A stretch of 64,000 nucleotides of DNA from Agreia sp. COWG (GCF_904528075.1 NZ_LR882035.1:2046001-2110000), one strand, 5' to 3'. Shown: positions 1-9,242, numbered from the stretch's first letter. Numbers and translations: made by a program. The notes: generated from the letters alone by a model not told the origin.

Positions 1-253
1 CTACGGCGATCTGTCACCGGTCACCATCGAAGGCCGGATGATCGCGGTCGCCCTGATGATCGGCGGCATCGGTCTGCTCGGCGTGGTGACAGCAACGCTC
101 GCGTCGTGGATCGTGGAACGCGTGGCTCGCAAAGATGAGGACCAGCAGGCGGCTACGCGCTTGGAGCTGCGTACCCTCACCGAGGAGATCGCCCAGCTGC
201 GGCGAGACCTGCACTCAGATGGGGGTCGCGAAACTCAGTCCCAGTCGAGGTAG
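1..253 (+). CDS. Potassium channel protein, C-terminal part (5' end outside window)
   Basis: The last 83 residues of a tetrameric-type K+ channel; the gene begins before the window and the frame opens at base 2. The first residues, YGDLSPVT, are the outer half of the K+ selectivity filter (family signature TVGYGD). A glycine-rich hydrophobic helix follows, matching the pore-lining inner helix, then a charged, Glu/Arg-rich tail with heptad character that is probably cytoplasmic. The voltage-sensor or first transmembrane region cannot be seen, so a 2-TM and a 6-TM channel cannot be told apart. The 3' end overlaps the convergent hydrolase gene by 19 bases. Confidence 0.8.
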   Translation, partial: YGDLSPVTIEGRMIAVALMIGGIGLLGVVTATLASWIVERVARKDEDQQAATRLELRTLTEEIAQLRRDLHSDGGRETQSQSR

Positions 254-786
254 TCCTCGATGGCCCACGAGGTCGCGCCGACATTCTCGGACGGGAACAT
301 GTGTCCGCCGCCATCGATGGAGACGACGCTCACCCGGTCGGGAGCGGCAGCCTGGAGCGCCTCGCCGTTTGCGGGCGGAGTCACCTCGTCGGCCGAGCCC
401 TGGATGACCAGCACGGGAAGGCCCTCGGCAAGAGTCAGGTCTCCCGCCTCGACGCCGAGCAGCAGTACCCCGTTGACTCGGTCGTGGAAGTCGATGGCGA
501 CGGCGCGGGCGACGGATCCGCCGAACGCGTGCCCACCGAGCCAGGCATCCTTCACGTCGACGGCATCCATGATGTCGACGACATCGCGTGCCAGCTCATG
601 TGCGGAAGCGGGCCGTGAGGCGATCCGCAGCACGCGGAAGTCCTCCTCGGCCAGCAGATGCGCGAGCGTGCCGAGGTAGTCGATGGCAAGTCCCTGCGCC
701 GCGATCAGCACGACCGAAGGGCCGTTCCCCTCGACGGCATAGGAAATAGCCCGGCCGTCGGGCTCGAAGATCTGAGTCTCGGTCAT
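235..786 (-). CDS. Alpha/beta hydrolase fold protein lacking the nucleophile serine
   Basis: 183 residues with the order of an alpha/beta hydrolase: an N-terminal strand region (GNGPSVVLIAAQG), the nucleophile elbow, then an acid loop (VIQGSADEVTPP) and a late histidine (GGGHMFPSE). The elbow reads GGHAFGG, so Ala87 stands where the catalytic Ser of G-H-S-x-G-G is expected; the codon is an unambiguous gcg. Acid and histidine are retained. It may be a non-hydrolytic family member or a binding protein. Start: two ATGs lie in frame, at 792 and 786; AAGGAG is one base from the first but seven from the second, so 786 is chosen. It follows ychF on the same strand after 28 bases and may be co-transcribed. 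Confidence 0.75.
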   Translation of the reverse strand: MTETQIFEPDGRAISYAVEGNGPSVVLIAAQGLAIDYLGTLAHLLAEEDFRVLRIASRPASAHELARDVVDIMDAVDVKDAWLGGHAFGGSVARAVAIDFHDRVNGVLLLGVEAGDLTLAEGLPVLVIQGSADEVTPPANGEALQAAAPDRVSVVSIDGGGHMFPSENVGATSWAIEDYLDWD

Positions 787-814
787 GGTCATACTCCTTG
801 CGCGCTGAAAAGAT

Positions 815-1888
815 CTAGACGTTGAAGCGGAACTCGACGACGTCGCCGTCTTGCATCACGTATTCCTTGCCCTCGATACGGGCCTTGCCCTTGGCGCGGG
901 CCTCGGCGATCGAGCCGGTCTCGACGAGGTCGTCGAAGCCGATGATCTCGGCCTTGATGAAGCCCTTCTCGAAGTCGGTGTGAATGACGCCGGCAGCCTG
1001 GGGTGCCTTCGCACCCTTCGGGATCGTCCAGGCGCGCGTTTCCTTCGGACCCGCCGTGAGGTAGGTCTGCAGGCCGAGGGTGTCGAAGCCGATGCGAGCG
1101 AGCTGGTCGAGGCCGCTCTCCTCCTGGCCGGTCGACTCGAGCAGCTCGGCCGCGTCGGCCGGGTCGAGGTCGATGAGCTCGGACTCGAGCTTGGCGTCGA
1201 GGAAGATGGCGTGCGCGGGGGCCACGAGCGCCGCGAGCTCGTCGAGCTTCGCCTTGTCGTTCAGTACGCCCTCGTCGATGTTGAAGACGTAGATGAACGG
1301 CTTGGCGGTCAGGAGCCCGAGTTCGCGAATGGGCTCGAGGTCGACCTTCGATGCCGACAGCGGCTTCCCCGTGTCGAGCCACTCGCGTGCCTCTGTGACG
1401 GCGACGAGCGTAGAGGGGTCGGCCTTCTTGCCCTTGACCTCCTTCTCGAAGCGCGCTTCCGCCTTCTCGAGGGTCTGCAGATCGGCCAGGATCAGCTCGG
1501 TGTTGATGGTCTCGAGGTCGCTCGCCGCATCCACCTTGCCGTCGACGTGCACCACGTCTTCGTCGGTGAATCCGCGCACGACCTGGGCGATGGCATCCGC
1601 CTCACGGATGTTCGCGAGGAACTTGTTGCCGAGGCCCTCACCCTCACTTGCACCCTTCACGATGCCGGCGATGTCGACGAACGAGACCGGGGCGGGCAGG
1701 ATGCGCTCGCTCCCGAAGATCTCGGCGAGGGCGGCGAGCCGCGCGTCGGGCAGGTTGACCACACCCACGTTCGGCTCGATCGTGGCGAACGGGTAGTTCG
1801 CCGCGAGAACCTGATTCTTGGTCAGGGCGTTGAAGAGGGTGGACTTGCCGACATTGGGCAGTCCGACGATTGCAATAGTGAGAGCCAC
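815..1888 (-). CDS. ychF: Redox-regulated ATPase YchF (Obg-family P-loop protein)
   Basis: 357 residues, the usual length for YchF, an Obg-family P-loop protein that binds ATP and associates with ribosomes. The N-terminus carries the Walker A motif GLPNVGKST, then switch regions (NYPFATIEPNVGVV, VDIAGIVKGAS), an alpha-helical insertion, an N-x-D-like NIDEG region and a C-terminal TGS domain ending in YVMQDGDVVEFRFNV. The GTG at 1888 gives the typical MALTIAIVGLPNVG start. An ATG two codons upstream (1894) is possible but adds residues not expected in the family, and no good Shine-Dalgarno favours it. The gene is divergent from the exonuclease at 1963. Confidence 0.96.
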   Translation of the reverse strand: MALTIAIVGLPNVGKSTLFNALTKNQVLAANYPFATIEPNVGVVNLPDARLAALAEIFGSERILPAPVSFVDIAGIVKGASEGEGLGNKFLANIREADAIAQVVRGFTDEDVVHVDGKVDAASDLETINTELILADLQTLEKAEARFEKEVKGKKADPSTLVAVTEAREWLDTGKPLSASKVDLEPIRELGLLTAKPFIYVFNIDEGVLNDKAKLDELAALVAPAHAIFLDAKLESELIDLDPADAAELLESTGQEESGLDQLARIGFDTLGLQTYLTAGPKETRAWTIPKGAKAPQAAGVIHTDFEKGFIKAEIIGFDDLVETGSIAEARAKGKARIEGKEYVMQDGDVVEFRFNV

Positions 1889-1962
1889 GAGCATCCATCG
1901 TACTTGCCCGGCGCGCGGGCACCCGCGAACCGGCTGTCGGCGCAGCGTGAGAGCATCGAAGG

Positions 1963-2547
1963 GTGCCTCTGAACTTCACCGCGATCGACTTCGAAACCGC
2001 CAACTCCTACCGCGAGTCAGCGTGCTCCGTGGGCCTCGTGAAGGTGCGAGACGGGGTGGTGGTCGACGAGACCTCGTGGTTCATCAAGCCCTCCCCCGGT
2101 TACGACGAGTTTCTGCCGTGGAACACGAAGATCCACGGCATCTACCGCGAAGACGTCGAAGACGCCCGCGGCTGGGAGGAACAGCTCGACGAGCTCGTCG
2201 ACTTCGTCGGAGACGATCACTTCGTGGCGCACAACGCGGCGTTCGACATGGCGGTGATCCGCGCCGCCAGCGCGGCCGCCCGGGTGGACTGCCCGCCGAA
2301 CGCCTACGCCTGCAGCCTGCAGATCGCGCGCAAGACCTACTCGCTCGACAGCTATCGACTGCCCGTCGCCGCCATGGCCGCGGGCTTCGAAGACTTTCGG
2401 CACCACGACGCGCTGGCGGATGCCGAGGCGTGCGCGGCCATCATCATCCATGCGGCCGAACGCCACGAGGTGAACTCGATCGAGACCCTCGCGGGTGCTG
2501 CCGGCGTGAAGATCTCCCAGCTGCGCCCACCCGTCGCCGCCGCCTAA
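1963..2547 (+). CDS. 3'-5' exonuclease, DnaQ/epsilon-like (DEDDh)
   Basis: 194 residues beginning at a GTG, essentially only an exonuclease domain. ExoI is AIDFETAN near residue 7, ExoII is FVAHNAAFDMAV in the middle, and ExoIII is HHDALADAEACA about 25 residues after a conserved YSLDSYRL segment; together they supply the four acidic residues and the histidine of the DEDDh superfamily. It resembles the proofreading epsilon subunit of DNA polymerase III but lacks the polymerase-binding tail, so a stand-alone DNA or RNA exonuclease role is more likely. Convergent with mmsA, with only 11 bases between the stops and no visible terminator. Confidence 0.9.
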   Translation: MPLNFTAIDFETANSYRESACSVGLVKVRDGVVVDETSWFIKPSPGYDEFLPWNTKIHGIYREDVEDARGWEEQLDELVDFVGDDHFVAHNAAFDMAVIRAASAAARVDCPPNAYACSLQIARKTYSLDSYRLPVAAMAAGFEDFRHHDALADAEACAAIIIHAAERHEVNSIETLAGAAGVKISQLRPPVAAA

Positions 2548-2558
2548 CTGCGCACAGC

Positions 2559-4058
2559 TCAGTTCTGGGGAAAGCCCAGGTTGATGCCGCCGTGGCTCGG
2601 GTCGAGCCAGCGCGAGGTGATGGCCTTCTGGCGGGTGAAGAAGTGGAAGCCGTCGGGGCCGTAGGCCTTGGTGTCGCCGAAGATCGAATCCTTGAACCCG
2701 CCGAACGAGTAGTACGCCACGGGCACGGGGATGGGCACGTTGATGCCGATCATGCCCACCTCGACCTCGTTCTGGAACCGGCGCGCCGCTCCCCCGTCGT
2801 TGGTGAAGATGGCCGTTCCGTTGCCGTAGGCGCCATTGTTGATCAACGCGACGCCCTCCTCGTAGCTCTTCACCCGCACGATCGACAGCACCGGGCCGAA
2901 GATCTCGTCGAGATAGACCTTCGAGGTCGTGGGCACCGCGTCGATGAGCGTCGGTCCGAGCCAGAAGCCGTCAGCCTCGCCGTCGACCTCGATGTCGCGG
3001 CCGTCGACCACAACCGTGGCGCCGTCCTCGATAGCCACCTCGATGTACGAAGAGACCTTGTCGCGGTGCACCTCGGTGACAAGCGGCCCCATGTCGCAGT
3101 TGCGGCGGCCGTCCCCGACCGTGAGCCCCGCCATGCGCTGGGTGATCTTCTCGATGAGGGCATCGGCCACCGGCTCGACCGCCACCACGACGGAGATCGC
3201 CATGCAGCGTTCGCCGGCCGAGCCGAAGCCGGCGTTCACCGCGGCGTCCGCTGTCAGGTCGAGGTCGGCATCCGGCAGAACCAGCATGTGGTTCTTCGCC
3301 CCGCCCAGGGCCTGCACGCGCTTGCCGTTTCGAGCTGCCGTCTCGTAGATGTACTTCGCGATCGGGGTCGAGCCGACGAACGAGATGCTCTTCACATCGG
3401 GGTGCTCGAGCAGGCCGTCCACCGCCTGCTTGTCACCGTGCAGAACGTTGAGCACGCCGTCGGGCAGGCCGGCCTCGGTGAACAGCTCGGCCATCCAGTT
3501 GGCCGCCGACGGGTCCTTTTCGCTCGGCTTCAGAACCACCGTGTTGCCCGCCGCGATGGCGATCGGGAAGAACCACAGCGGCACCATGGCCGGAAAGTTG
3601 AACGGGCTGATGACCCCCACGACCCCGAGGGGCTGCCGGGTGGAATAGACGTCGACGCCGGTCGAGACGTTCTCTGAGTAGTCGCCCTTGATGAGGTGCG
3701 GGAAGCCGGTGGCGAACTCGACGACCTCGAGGCCGCGCGTGATCTCGCCGGCCGCATCGGAGAGCACCTTGCCGTGCTCGCTCGTGAGGATGTCTGCGAG
3801 CTCGGCCTTGCGCGAGGCCAGCAGCTCGCGGAACGAGAACAGGATCTGCTGCCGCCGCGCCATGGAGGTGTCGCGCCAGCCCGGGAAAGCTGCCTTTGCG
3901 CTGGCCACCGCACGATCGATCTCGTCGGCGTTCGCGAGAACGACATTCTTGGTCTGGATGCCCCTGGCCGGGTCGTAGACGGGGGCCGTACGACCCGATG
4001 AGCCGACAAATTCCTCTCCGTCGATCCAGTGGTTCACAACGGCGAGTTCGTCTGGCAT
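2559..4058 (-). CDS. mmsA: CoA-acylating methylmalonate-semialdehyde dehydrogenase
   Basis: 499 residues of the aldehyde dehydrogenase superfamily. Family members oxidise methylmalonate or malonate semialdehyde to propionyl-CoA or acetyl-CoA in valine and inositol catabolism. Visible: the NAD-binding region with SPFNFPAMVPLWFFP and LKPSEKDP, the FVGSTPIAKYIY segment, the catalytic cysteine in GSAGERCMAIS, and the EIFGPVLSIVR motif. GERCM rather than GQxC is typical of MmsA. Start: ATG at 4058 is preceded by GAAGGA at good spacing; the frame stays open further upstream, but that part lies antisense to rmuC and is spurious. No mmsB or inositol genes are adjacent, so the physiological substrate is not settled by context. 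Confidence 0.94.
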   Translation of the reverse strand: MPDELAVVNHWIDGEEFVGSSGRTAPVYDPARGIQTKNVVLANADEIDRAVASAKAAFPGWRDTSMARRQQILFSFRELLASRKAELADILTSEHGKVLSDAAGEITRGLEVVEFATGFPHLIKGDYSENVSTGVDVYSTRQPLGVVGVISPFNFPAMVPLWFFPIAIAAGNTVVLKPSEKDPSAANWMAELFTEAGLPDGVLNVLHGDKQAVDGLLEHPDVKSISFVGSTPIAKYIYETAARNGKRVQALGGAKNHMLVLPDADLDLTADAAVNAGFGSAGERCMAISVVVAVEPVADALIEKITQRMAGLTVGDGRRNCDMGPLVTEVHRDKVSSYIEVAIEDGATVVVDGRDIEVDGEADGFWLGPTLIDAVPTTSKVYLDEIFGPVLSIVRVKSYEEGVALINNGAYGNGTAIFTNDGGAARRFQNEVEVGMIGINVPIPVPVAYYSFGGFKDSIFGDTKAYGPDGFHFFTRQKAITSRWLDPSHGGINLGFPQN

Positions 4059-4163
4059 GGTTCCTTCTTCGACTTCGTGACGCGAGGGACTTTTTGTCAC
4101 TCTAGTGCGACACCCTCCGGTGTGAGGGGACGGCATGTCGGTGGCCGGTGCGAGGATGCGATC

Positions 4164-5420
4164 ATGGATCCGCTTCTCTCGATGATCGTCGCTCTCATCA
4201 TCGGTGTGCTGCTCGGCACCGGCTTCGGCTGGCTGCTGCGCTCCTCGCGCATCACCCCGCCAGACCCGCGCCCGCTGGCAGCGGCCCAGGCTCGACTTGC
4301 GGCCGCTGACGCCACCAGTTCCGGGCTGCGCGAACAGCTCGAGCTGCAGGCTGGCCGCATCGAGGAGTTCCAGCTGAGGCTTCGCGAGCTGGGAGAGGCT
4401 GAACAGCAACGCCAGGGAAGCGACGGCAGAGTACTGGTGGCCCTCAGTCCCGTCGCCGAGAGCCTTCGTCAGGTGCAGCGCAAGGTCACAGAGCTCGAGG
4501 AGCAGCGGCAGCGCCAGCACGGCGAGCTGAGCGAGCAGCTGCGACAAGCATCCGAGTCGGAGGAACGACTGCGCGCCACGGCCGAGACCCTCGCCTCTGC
4601 CCTGAGGTCGAACAGCACCCGCGGAGTATGGGGCGAGACTCAGCTGCGCAGCGTCGTCGAAGCGGCCGGGCTCATCGAACGCGTCGACTTCGACGTGCAG
4701 ACCAGCATCGTAGGGGCATCGGGGGCAGGCAGGCCCGACATGGTCGTGCACCTGCCCGGCGGCAAGAACATGGCGGTCGACGCGAAGGTTCCGTTCGACG
4801 CCTACCTCGAGGCGAGTCGCATCCCGGTCACCGCCACGGGCGCCGACGCCGCCGAGCGCGAACGGCTCATGAAGCGCCACGTCAAGGCGGTACGCGATCA
4901 CATCACCACGCTCGGCTCCAAGAGCTACTGGAGCGGGCTCGAGGCCTCACCCGAGCTGGTGATCGCCTTCATCCCGAGCGAGTCCCTCGTCTCGAGCGCC
5001 ATGGAGGCAGACCCGAGCATCATGGAGTTCGCTTTCTCGCGCAAGGTCGCTCTCGCGTCGCCGGTGACCCTGTGGTCGGTGCTCAAGACGGTGGCGTTCA
5101 GCTGGCAGCAAGACGTGCTGACACACGACGCGAAGGTGCTGTTCGATCTGAGCCGAGAGCTGTACACGCGCCTCGCGACCACGGCGACCCACGTCGAGAA
5201 GCTGGGTCGCTCCATCGAGCGCAGCGTGCGCGACTACAACGGCTTTGTCGGCTCCCTCGAGCGCCAAGTATTTCCCACCGCTCGCAAGCTGAACGCCCTC
5301 GACGAATCGACGGTGCTCGGTGTGCTGCCGACGATCAAAGAGCAGCGCAGACAACTGTCGAGTTTCGAACTCGTGGCCGAGCTCGAGAGAGACGAACTAG
5401 AGAAGTCGCAGGGCGCCTAG
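4164..5420 (+). CDS. rmuC: DNA recombination protein RmuC
   Basis: 418 residues. One N-terminal membrane helix (residues about 3-26) is followed by a Gln/Glu/Arg-rich coiled coil (about 35-150) and the RmuC nuclease-like domain, recognisable from RGVWGETQLRSVVEAAGL, then RPDMVVHLPGGKNMAVDAK and PFDAYLEA. In E. coli RmuC limits recombination between inverted repeats; biochemistry in actinobacteria is sparse. ATG 4164 is preceded by GCGAGGATG; the frame is open upstream, but residues before this point have no family character. The stop codon interlocks with that of glpX in the tetranucleotide CTAG. Confidence 0.93.
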   Translation: MDPLLSMIVALIIGVLLGTGFGWLLRSSRITPPDPRPLAAAQARLAAADATSSGLREQLELQAGRIEEFQLRLRELGEAEQQRQGSDGRVLVALSPVAESLRQVQRKVTELEEQRQRQHGELSEQLRQASESEERLRATAETLASALRSNSTRGVWGETQLRSVVEAAGLIERVDFDVQTSIVGASGAGRPDMVVHLPGGKNMAVDAKVPFDAYLEASRIPVTATGADAAERERLMKRHVKAVRDHITTLGSKSYWSGLEASPELVIAFIPSESLVSSAMEADPSIMEFAFSRKVALASPVTLWSVLKTVAFSWQQDVLTHDAKVLFDLSRELYTRLATTATHVEKLGRSIERSVRDYNGFVGSLERQVFPTARKLNALDESTVLGVLPTIKEQRRQLSSFELVAELERDELEKSQGA

Positions 5421-6400
5421 AACCACTTGTCAGCGACGTGGTCCGCGACGATTCGACGAATCGTGCCCGAGCGGCTGCGCAGCACGAGACTCTCCGTACG
5501 AATGATCGGGCCCTTCTTGCGCACACCGGCCACCAGTCCGCCATCCGTGACGCCCGTGGCGACGAACATCGTGTTGTTGCCCTTCACCAGGTCGTCGGCC
5601 TCGTAGACGCGGTCGAGGTCGAGGCCCGCGTCGATGCCACGCTGGCGCTCCTCGTCTGTCTTCGGCAGCAGACGCCCCTGAATAAGACCACCCATGGCCT
5701 TGATAGCGCACGCGGTCACGATGCCCTCGGGGCTGCCGCCGACGCCGACGCACATATCGGTGCGGGTCTCGTATCGGGCCGCGTTGATCCCGCCGGCCAC
5801 GTCACCGTCGAGAAGCAGCCGGGTTCCGGCACCCGCGGCGCGGATCTCCTCGATCAGGCCGACATGCCGTGGGCGGTCGAGCACGGCCACCTTGATATCT
5901 GCGACGTCGCGGCCCTTGGCCTTCGCCAAGGCGCGGATGTTGTCACCGATGGGACGGTCGATGTCGATGACGCCGATGCCCTCGGGTCCCGTCACGATCT
6001 TGTCCATGTAGAAGACGCTCGAGGCGTCGAGCATCGTGCCCCTGTCGGAGACCGCGATCACCGAGAGCGCATTCTGTCTGCCAGCGGCCGTGAGGCTGGT
6101 TCCGTCGATCGGGTCGACCGCGATGTCGCAGGCCGGGCCGCGGCCGTTGCCCACGTGCTCGCCGTTGAACAGCATGGGCGCCTCGTCTTTCTCGCCCTCG
6201 CCGATCACGACCACGCCGTCGAAGTTGACGGTCGTCAGGAACGCGCGCATCGCATCCACGGCCGCGCCGTCTGCCGCGAGCTTGTCGCCGCGTCCGATGA
6301 AGGGGTACGCGCGGATTGCAGCAGCCTCCGTCGCGCGCACCAACTCGAGCGCGAGGTTGCGATCGGGGTGGAGATAGAGCGCGCCTGTATCTGTATTCAT
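5417..6400 (-). CDS. glpX: Class II fructose-1,6-bisphosphatase GlpX
   Basis: 327 residues. Hydrolyses fructose-1,6-bisphosphate to fructose-6-phosphate, the committed gluconeogenic step; class II enzymes are the main FBPase of actinobacteria. Metal and substrate motifs are present: VVVIGEGEKDEAPMLFNGE, DPIDGTSLTAAGR, and GSPEGIVTACAIKAMGG. Start: ATG 6400 has AGGA seven bases upstream; a GTG four codons earlier would place this site inside the gene, so it is not used. Its promoter region is shared with the divergent aldolase gene fba, putting the two opposing steps of hexose bisphosphate metabolism back to back. Confidence 0.96.
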   Translation of the reverse strand: MNTDTGALYLHPDRNLALELVRATEAAAIRAYPFIGRGDKLAADGAAVDAMRAFLTTVNFDGVVVIGEGEKDEAPMLFNGEHVGNGRGPACDIAVDPIDGTSLTAAGRQNALSVIAVSDRGTMLDASSVFYMDKIVTGPEGIGVIDIDRPIGDNIRALAKAKGRDVADIKVAVLDRPRHVGLIEEIRAAGAGTRLLLDGDVAGGINAARYETRTDMCVGVGGSPEGIVTACAIKAMGGLIQGRLLPKTDEERQRGIDAGLDLDRVYEADDLVKGNNTMFVATGVTDGGLVAGVRKKGPIIRTESLVLRSRSGTIRRIVADHVADKWF

Positions 6401-6560
6401 TGCAGTCCTCACTGAACCGGTGCTTCGTGACGGCCTGATCGCGCGTCATCGCATAGCCAATTCAGAATACCGCCGAGCCCCTGAGCCGCGGGGTGCACGT
6501 TCTCTCAAACTGCGGAGCGCGCACCCCTAGGATGAAACCGCGTAGACACAAGGAGAGATC
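6401..6560. promoter_or_regulatory. Divergent glpX/fba promoter region
   Basis: 160 bases separating the two starts. For fba, a TAGGAT hexamer at 6528-6533 fits an actinobacterial -10 box and would give a leader of about 20 bases containing the AAGGAGAG ribosome binding site. No convincing -35 box is seen. For glpX the AGGA site next to the start is visible but no promoter can be assigned. Confidence 0.4.
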
Positions 6561-7589
6561 ATGCCCATCGCAACCCCGGAACAGTACGCCCAGATGCTCG
6601 ACACCGCGAAGGCGAAGGGATTCGCCTATCCCGCGTTCAACGTGTCCTCGTCTCAAACCCTCAACGCCGTCCTCCAGGGACTCACGGAGGCCGAGTCGGA
6701 CGGAATCATCCAGGTGACCACCGGCGGTGCCGACTATTTCGCCGGCCACACCCGTAAGGGAGCCCGCGCCAGCGGCGCACTCGCCTTCGCGGCGTTCGCG
6801 CACGAGGTCGCCAAGAACTACCCGGTCACCGTCGCCCTGCACACCGACCATTGCCCCAAGGGCGCGCTGGACAGCTTCGTTCTGCCGCTCATCCAGGCGT
6901 CGGAGGCCGAAGTGAAGGCAGGTCGCAACCCCATCTTCCAGTCGCACATGTGGGACGGCTCGGCCGTGCCTCTCGGCGAGAACCTCGAGGTCGCACAGGA
7001 CATCATCGCCCGCACGAGAGCCATCAACGCCATCCTCGAGGTCGAGATCGGCGTTGTCGGCGGCGAAGAAGACGGCGTGAGCCACGACATCAACGAACAC
7101 CTCTACACGACGGTCGATGACGCCATCGCCACGGTCGAGGCACTGGGCCTCGGCGACAAGGGCCGCTACATGGCCGCCCTCACCTTCGGCAACGTGCACG
7201 GAGTGTACAAGCCCGGAAACGTGAAGCTGCGCCCCGAGCTCCTGAAGGAGATCCAAGACGGAGTGCAGGCCAAGTACGGAACCGGCCCGCTTCCGTTCGA
7301 TCTCGTCTTCCACGGCGGGTCGGGCTCCACCGACGCAGAGATCTCCGAAGCGGTGAAGAACGGCGTCGTCAAGATGAACATCGACACCGATACGCAGTAC
7401 GCCTTCAGCCGCAGCGTCGCCGACACCGTGCTGAAGAACTACGACGGCTTCCTCAAGGTCGACGGCGAAGTCGGCAACAAGAAGGTCTACGATCCTCGCT
7501 CCTGGGGAAAGATCGCCGAGACGGCCATGGCCGCTCGCGTGATCGAGGCCACGAACCAGCTCGGCTCGGCCGGCAACTCCGGCAAGTAG
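6561..7589 (+). CDS. fba: Class II fructose-bisphosphate aldolase
   Basis: 342 residues. Reversibly cleaves fructose-1,6-bisphosphate to glyceraldehyde-3-phosphate and dihydroxyacetone phosphate using zinc. Zinc and substrate motifs are in family order: ALHTDHCPKGALDSF, EVEIGVVGGEEDGVSH, FGNVHGVYKPGNVKLRP and HGGSGSTDAEI, then KMNIDTDTQYA. A strong AAGGAGAG site lies seven bases before the ATG. The gene is followed after 11 bases by a small membrane protein gene. Confidence 0.97.
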   Translation: MPIATPEQYAQMLDTAKAKGFAYPAFNVSSSQTLNAVLQGLTEAESDGIIQVTTGGADYFAGHTRKGARASGALAFAAFAHEVAKNYPVTVALHTDHCPKGALDSFVLPLIQASEAEVKAGRNPIFQSHMWDGSAVPLGENLEVAQDIIARTRAINAILEVEIGVVGGEEDGVSHDINEHLYTTVDDAIATVEALGLGDKGRYMAALTFGNVHGVYKPGNVKLRPELLKEIQDGVQAKYGTGPLPFDLVFHGGSGSTDAEISEAVKNGVVKMNIDTDTQYAFSRSVADTVLKNYDGFLKVDGEVGNKKVYDPRSWGKIAETAMAARVIEATNQLGSAGNSGK

Positions 7590-7600
7590 ACCCGCCCCGC

Positions 7601-8107
7601 ATGGCAGACGACCGGCCCACCCCTCGCTACGGCGAACTCGCCCCCGAGGGGTGGGCCTGGTCGCCCCCCGCAGAACCCGACGCCGCGGCCGACCAACCCC
7701 GCGCATCCGGCGGCGATAAGAAACCGGATGACGCACCCCGGCCCTTTCTGCTGGCCGACTCGGTCGCATCCGTGTTCTTACTGCTCTTCGCGGTGACGAG
7801 CTCGACCAGCGTCGTACCCGGCCTCTTCGGCCTGAGGCGCGTCATCGACCGGTTCTACCGAGATCGTGGACTGGGCAGCTACGGCGGCGGATCTGCCGTC
7901 GACATCGCGGGAGCGATCGCCGGAAGTGCCCACATCGTGCTGCTGATCGGGGCTATCTGGCTCACCGTGCGTTTGATCGGCCAGCGCCGCCGTTCGTGGC
8001 CGGTGCCGCTCCTGATCGGTGCGCTGGCCACGATCATCACGTTCACGTGCGTGCTGATGGCGCTCGTCGCAGACCCCGGGCTGATCTCGAGCCTTTCGGC
8101 CGGCTGA
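7601..8107 (+). CDS. DUF6264-like small membrane protein
   Basis: 168 residues of unknown function. An N-terminal hydrophilic segment begins with RPTPRYGELAPEGWAW, a signature I associate with the DUF6264 proteins of Microbacteriaceae, followed by a Pro/Asp-rich stretch and three hydrophobic segments (about 53-74, 101-123 and 135-158). No catalytic motif is visible. It starts 11 bases after fba and so may be read through from it, but fba orthologues commonly stand alone, so no functional link is implied. Its stop abuts the stop of convergent ispH with no intervening base. Confidence 0.7.
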   Translation: MADDRPTPRYGELAPEGWAWSPPAEPDAAADQPRASGGDKKPDDAPRPFLLADSVASVFLLLFAVTSSTSVVPGLFGLRRVIDRFYRDRGLGSYGGGSAVDIAGAIAGSAHIVLLIGAIWLTVRLIGQRRRSWPVPLLIGALATIITFTCVLMALVADPGLISSLSAG

Positions 8108-9175
8108 CTACTCCGCAGCGGAGCGACGCCCGCCCAGTGCACGCGCGTCTTCGTTGCCCGTCATGTCTTTGCGCAGCTCCTTGGGCAGCGAGAAGATGAG
8201 ATCCTCCTCGGCTGTGATGACAGTCTCGATGTCGCCGTAGCCGGCGTTGGCGAGCTCATCGAGCAGATCTTGCACGAGAACCTCCGGCACCGACGCGCCG
8301 CTGGTGACGCCGACGGTGTTCACCCCGTCGAGCCATTCCTGCTTGACCTCGTGCGCGTAATCCACTCGGTACGCGGCCTTCGCTCCGTATTCGAGGGCCA
8401 CCTCGACGAGGCGCACCGAATTCGAGGAGTTGGCAGAACCGACCACGATAACGAGATCGGCGTTCTTCGCGACCTTCTTGATCGCCACCTGGCGGTTCTG
8501 GGTGGCGTAGCAGATGTCGTCGCTCGGCGGATCCTGCAGATTCGGGAAGCGAGCGCGCAGGCGATTGACCGTCTCCATGGTCTCATCGACCGAGAGGGTG
8601 GTCTGCGACAGCCAGACGACCTTGTCGGGGTCGCGCACGACCACCGTGTCGGCCTCGTCAGGGCTGCCGACGAGGGTCGTGTGCTCGGGTGCCTCCCCGG
8701 CCGTGCCCTCGACCTCTTCGTGTCCTTCGTGTCCGATCAGCAAGATCTCGAAGTCGTCTCGCGCGAATCGCACGGCCTCGCGGTGCACCTTGGTGACCAG
8801 CGGGCAGGTGGCGTCGATGGCCTGCAGCTGGCGATCGGCGGCACCCTGAACGACAGCGGGCGAGACGCCATGTGCGCTGAAGACGACGTGAGCACCGGTG
8901 GGCACCTCGTCGACCTCTTCGACGAAGATCGCTCCGCGCTTCTCGAGCGTCTGCACCACGTGGATGTTGTGCACGATCTGCTTGCGCACGTACACGGGGG
9001 CACCGTAATGCTCGAGCGCTTTTTCGACGGCGACAACGGCGCGGTCCACTCCTGCACAGTACCCACGGGGGGCTGCGAGCAGCACCTTCTTCTCCCCGGT
9101 GACGGGGGTATCCTTTAGCCTGTTCCGTACGCCGGGAATCCTCGGCATTGGCAGACTGATAGTCGCTTGGCTCAC
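8108..9175 (-). CDS. ispH: 4-hydroxy-3-methylbut-2-enyl diphosphate reductase
   Basis: 355 residues. Last step of the MEP isoprenoid pathway, reducing HMBPP to IPP and DMAPP with a [4Fe-4S] cluster. The three cluster cysteines are visible in [12 protein letters not shown] (Cys40), [11 protein letters not shown] and [11 protein letters not shown]; the EEVDEVP, SAHGVSP and GSANSSNS substrate motifs are also present. A GTG at 9175 is the start, supported by a -10-like TAGCAT placed exactly six bases upstream, which implies a leaderless mRNA; there is no separate Shine-Dalgarno. An internal ATG at 9148 is a weaker alternative. Supplies precursors for UppS encoded at 15913. Confidence 0.95.
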   Translation of the reverse strand: MSQATISLPMPRIPGVRNRLKDTPVTGEKKVLLAAPRGYCAGVDRAVVAVEKALEHYGAPVYVRKQIVHNIHVVQTLEKRGAIFVEEVDEVPTGAHVVFSAHGVSPAVVQGAADRQLQAIDATCPLVTKVHREAVRFARDDFEILLIGHEGHEEVEGTAGEAPEHTTLVGSPDEADTVVVRDPDKVVWLSQTTLSVDETMETVNRLRARFPNLQDPPSDDICYATQNRQVAIKKVAKNADLVIVVGSANSSNSVRLVEVALEYGAKAAYRVDYAHEVKQEWLDGVNTVGVTSGASVPEVLVQDLLDELANAGYGDIETVITAEEDLIFSLPKELRKDMTGNEDARALGGRRSAAE

Positions 9176-9181
9176 CCCACC

Positions 9182-9187
9182 ATGCTA
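9182..9187 (-). promoter_or_regulatory. Leaderless -10 box of ispH
   Basis: TAGCAT, then six bases, then the GTG start at 9175. The spacing puts transcription initiation on the start codon. Confidence 0.5.
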
Positions 9188-9242
9188 ACCGTGAAATATG
9201 GTCGGCGGCCGTCGGGAGGTCCGCGCACAGGGAGCACTCCGC

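Noticed and set aside
4059-4901. Upstream extension of the mmsA frame
   Set aside because: It lies antisense to rmuC and has no dehydrogenase similarity; the ATG at 4058 has a good ribosome site.
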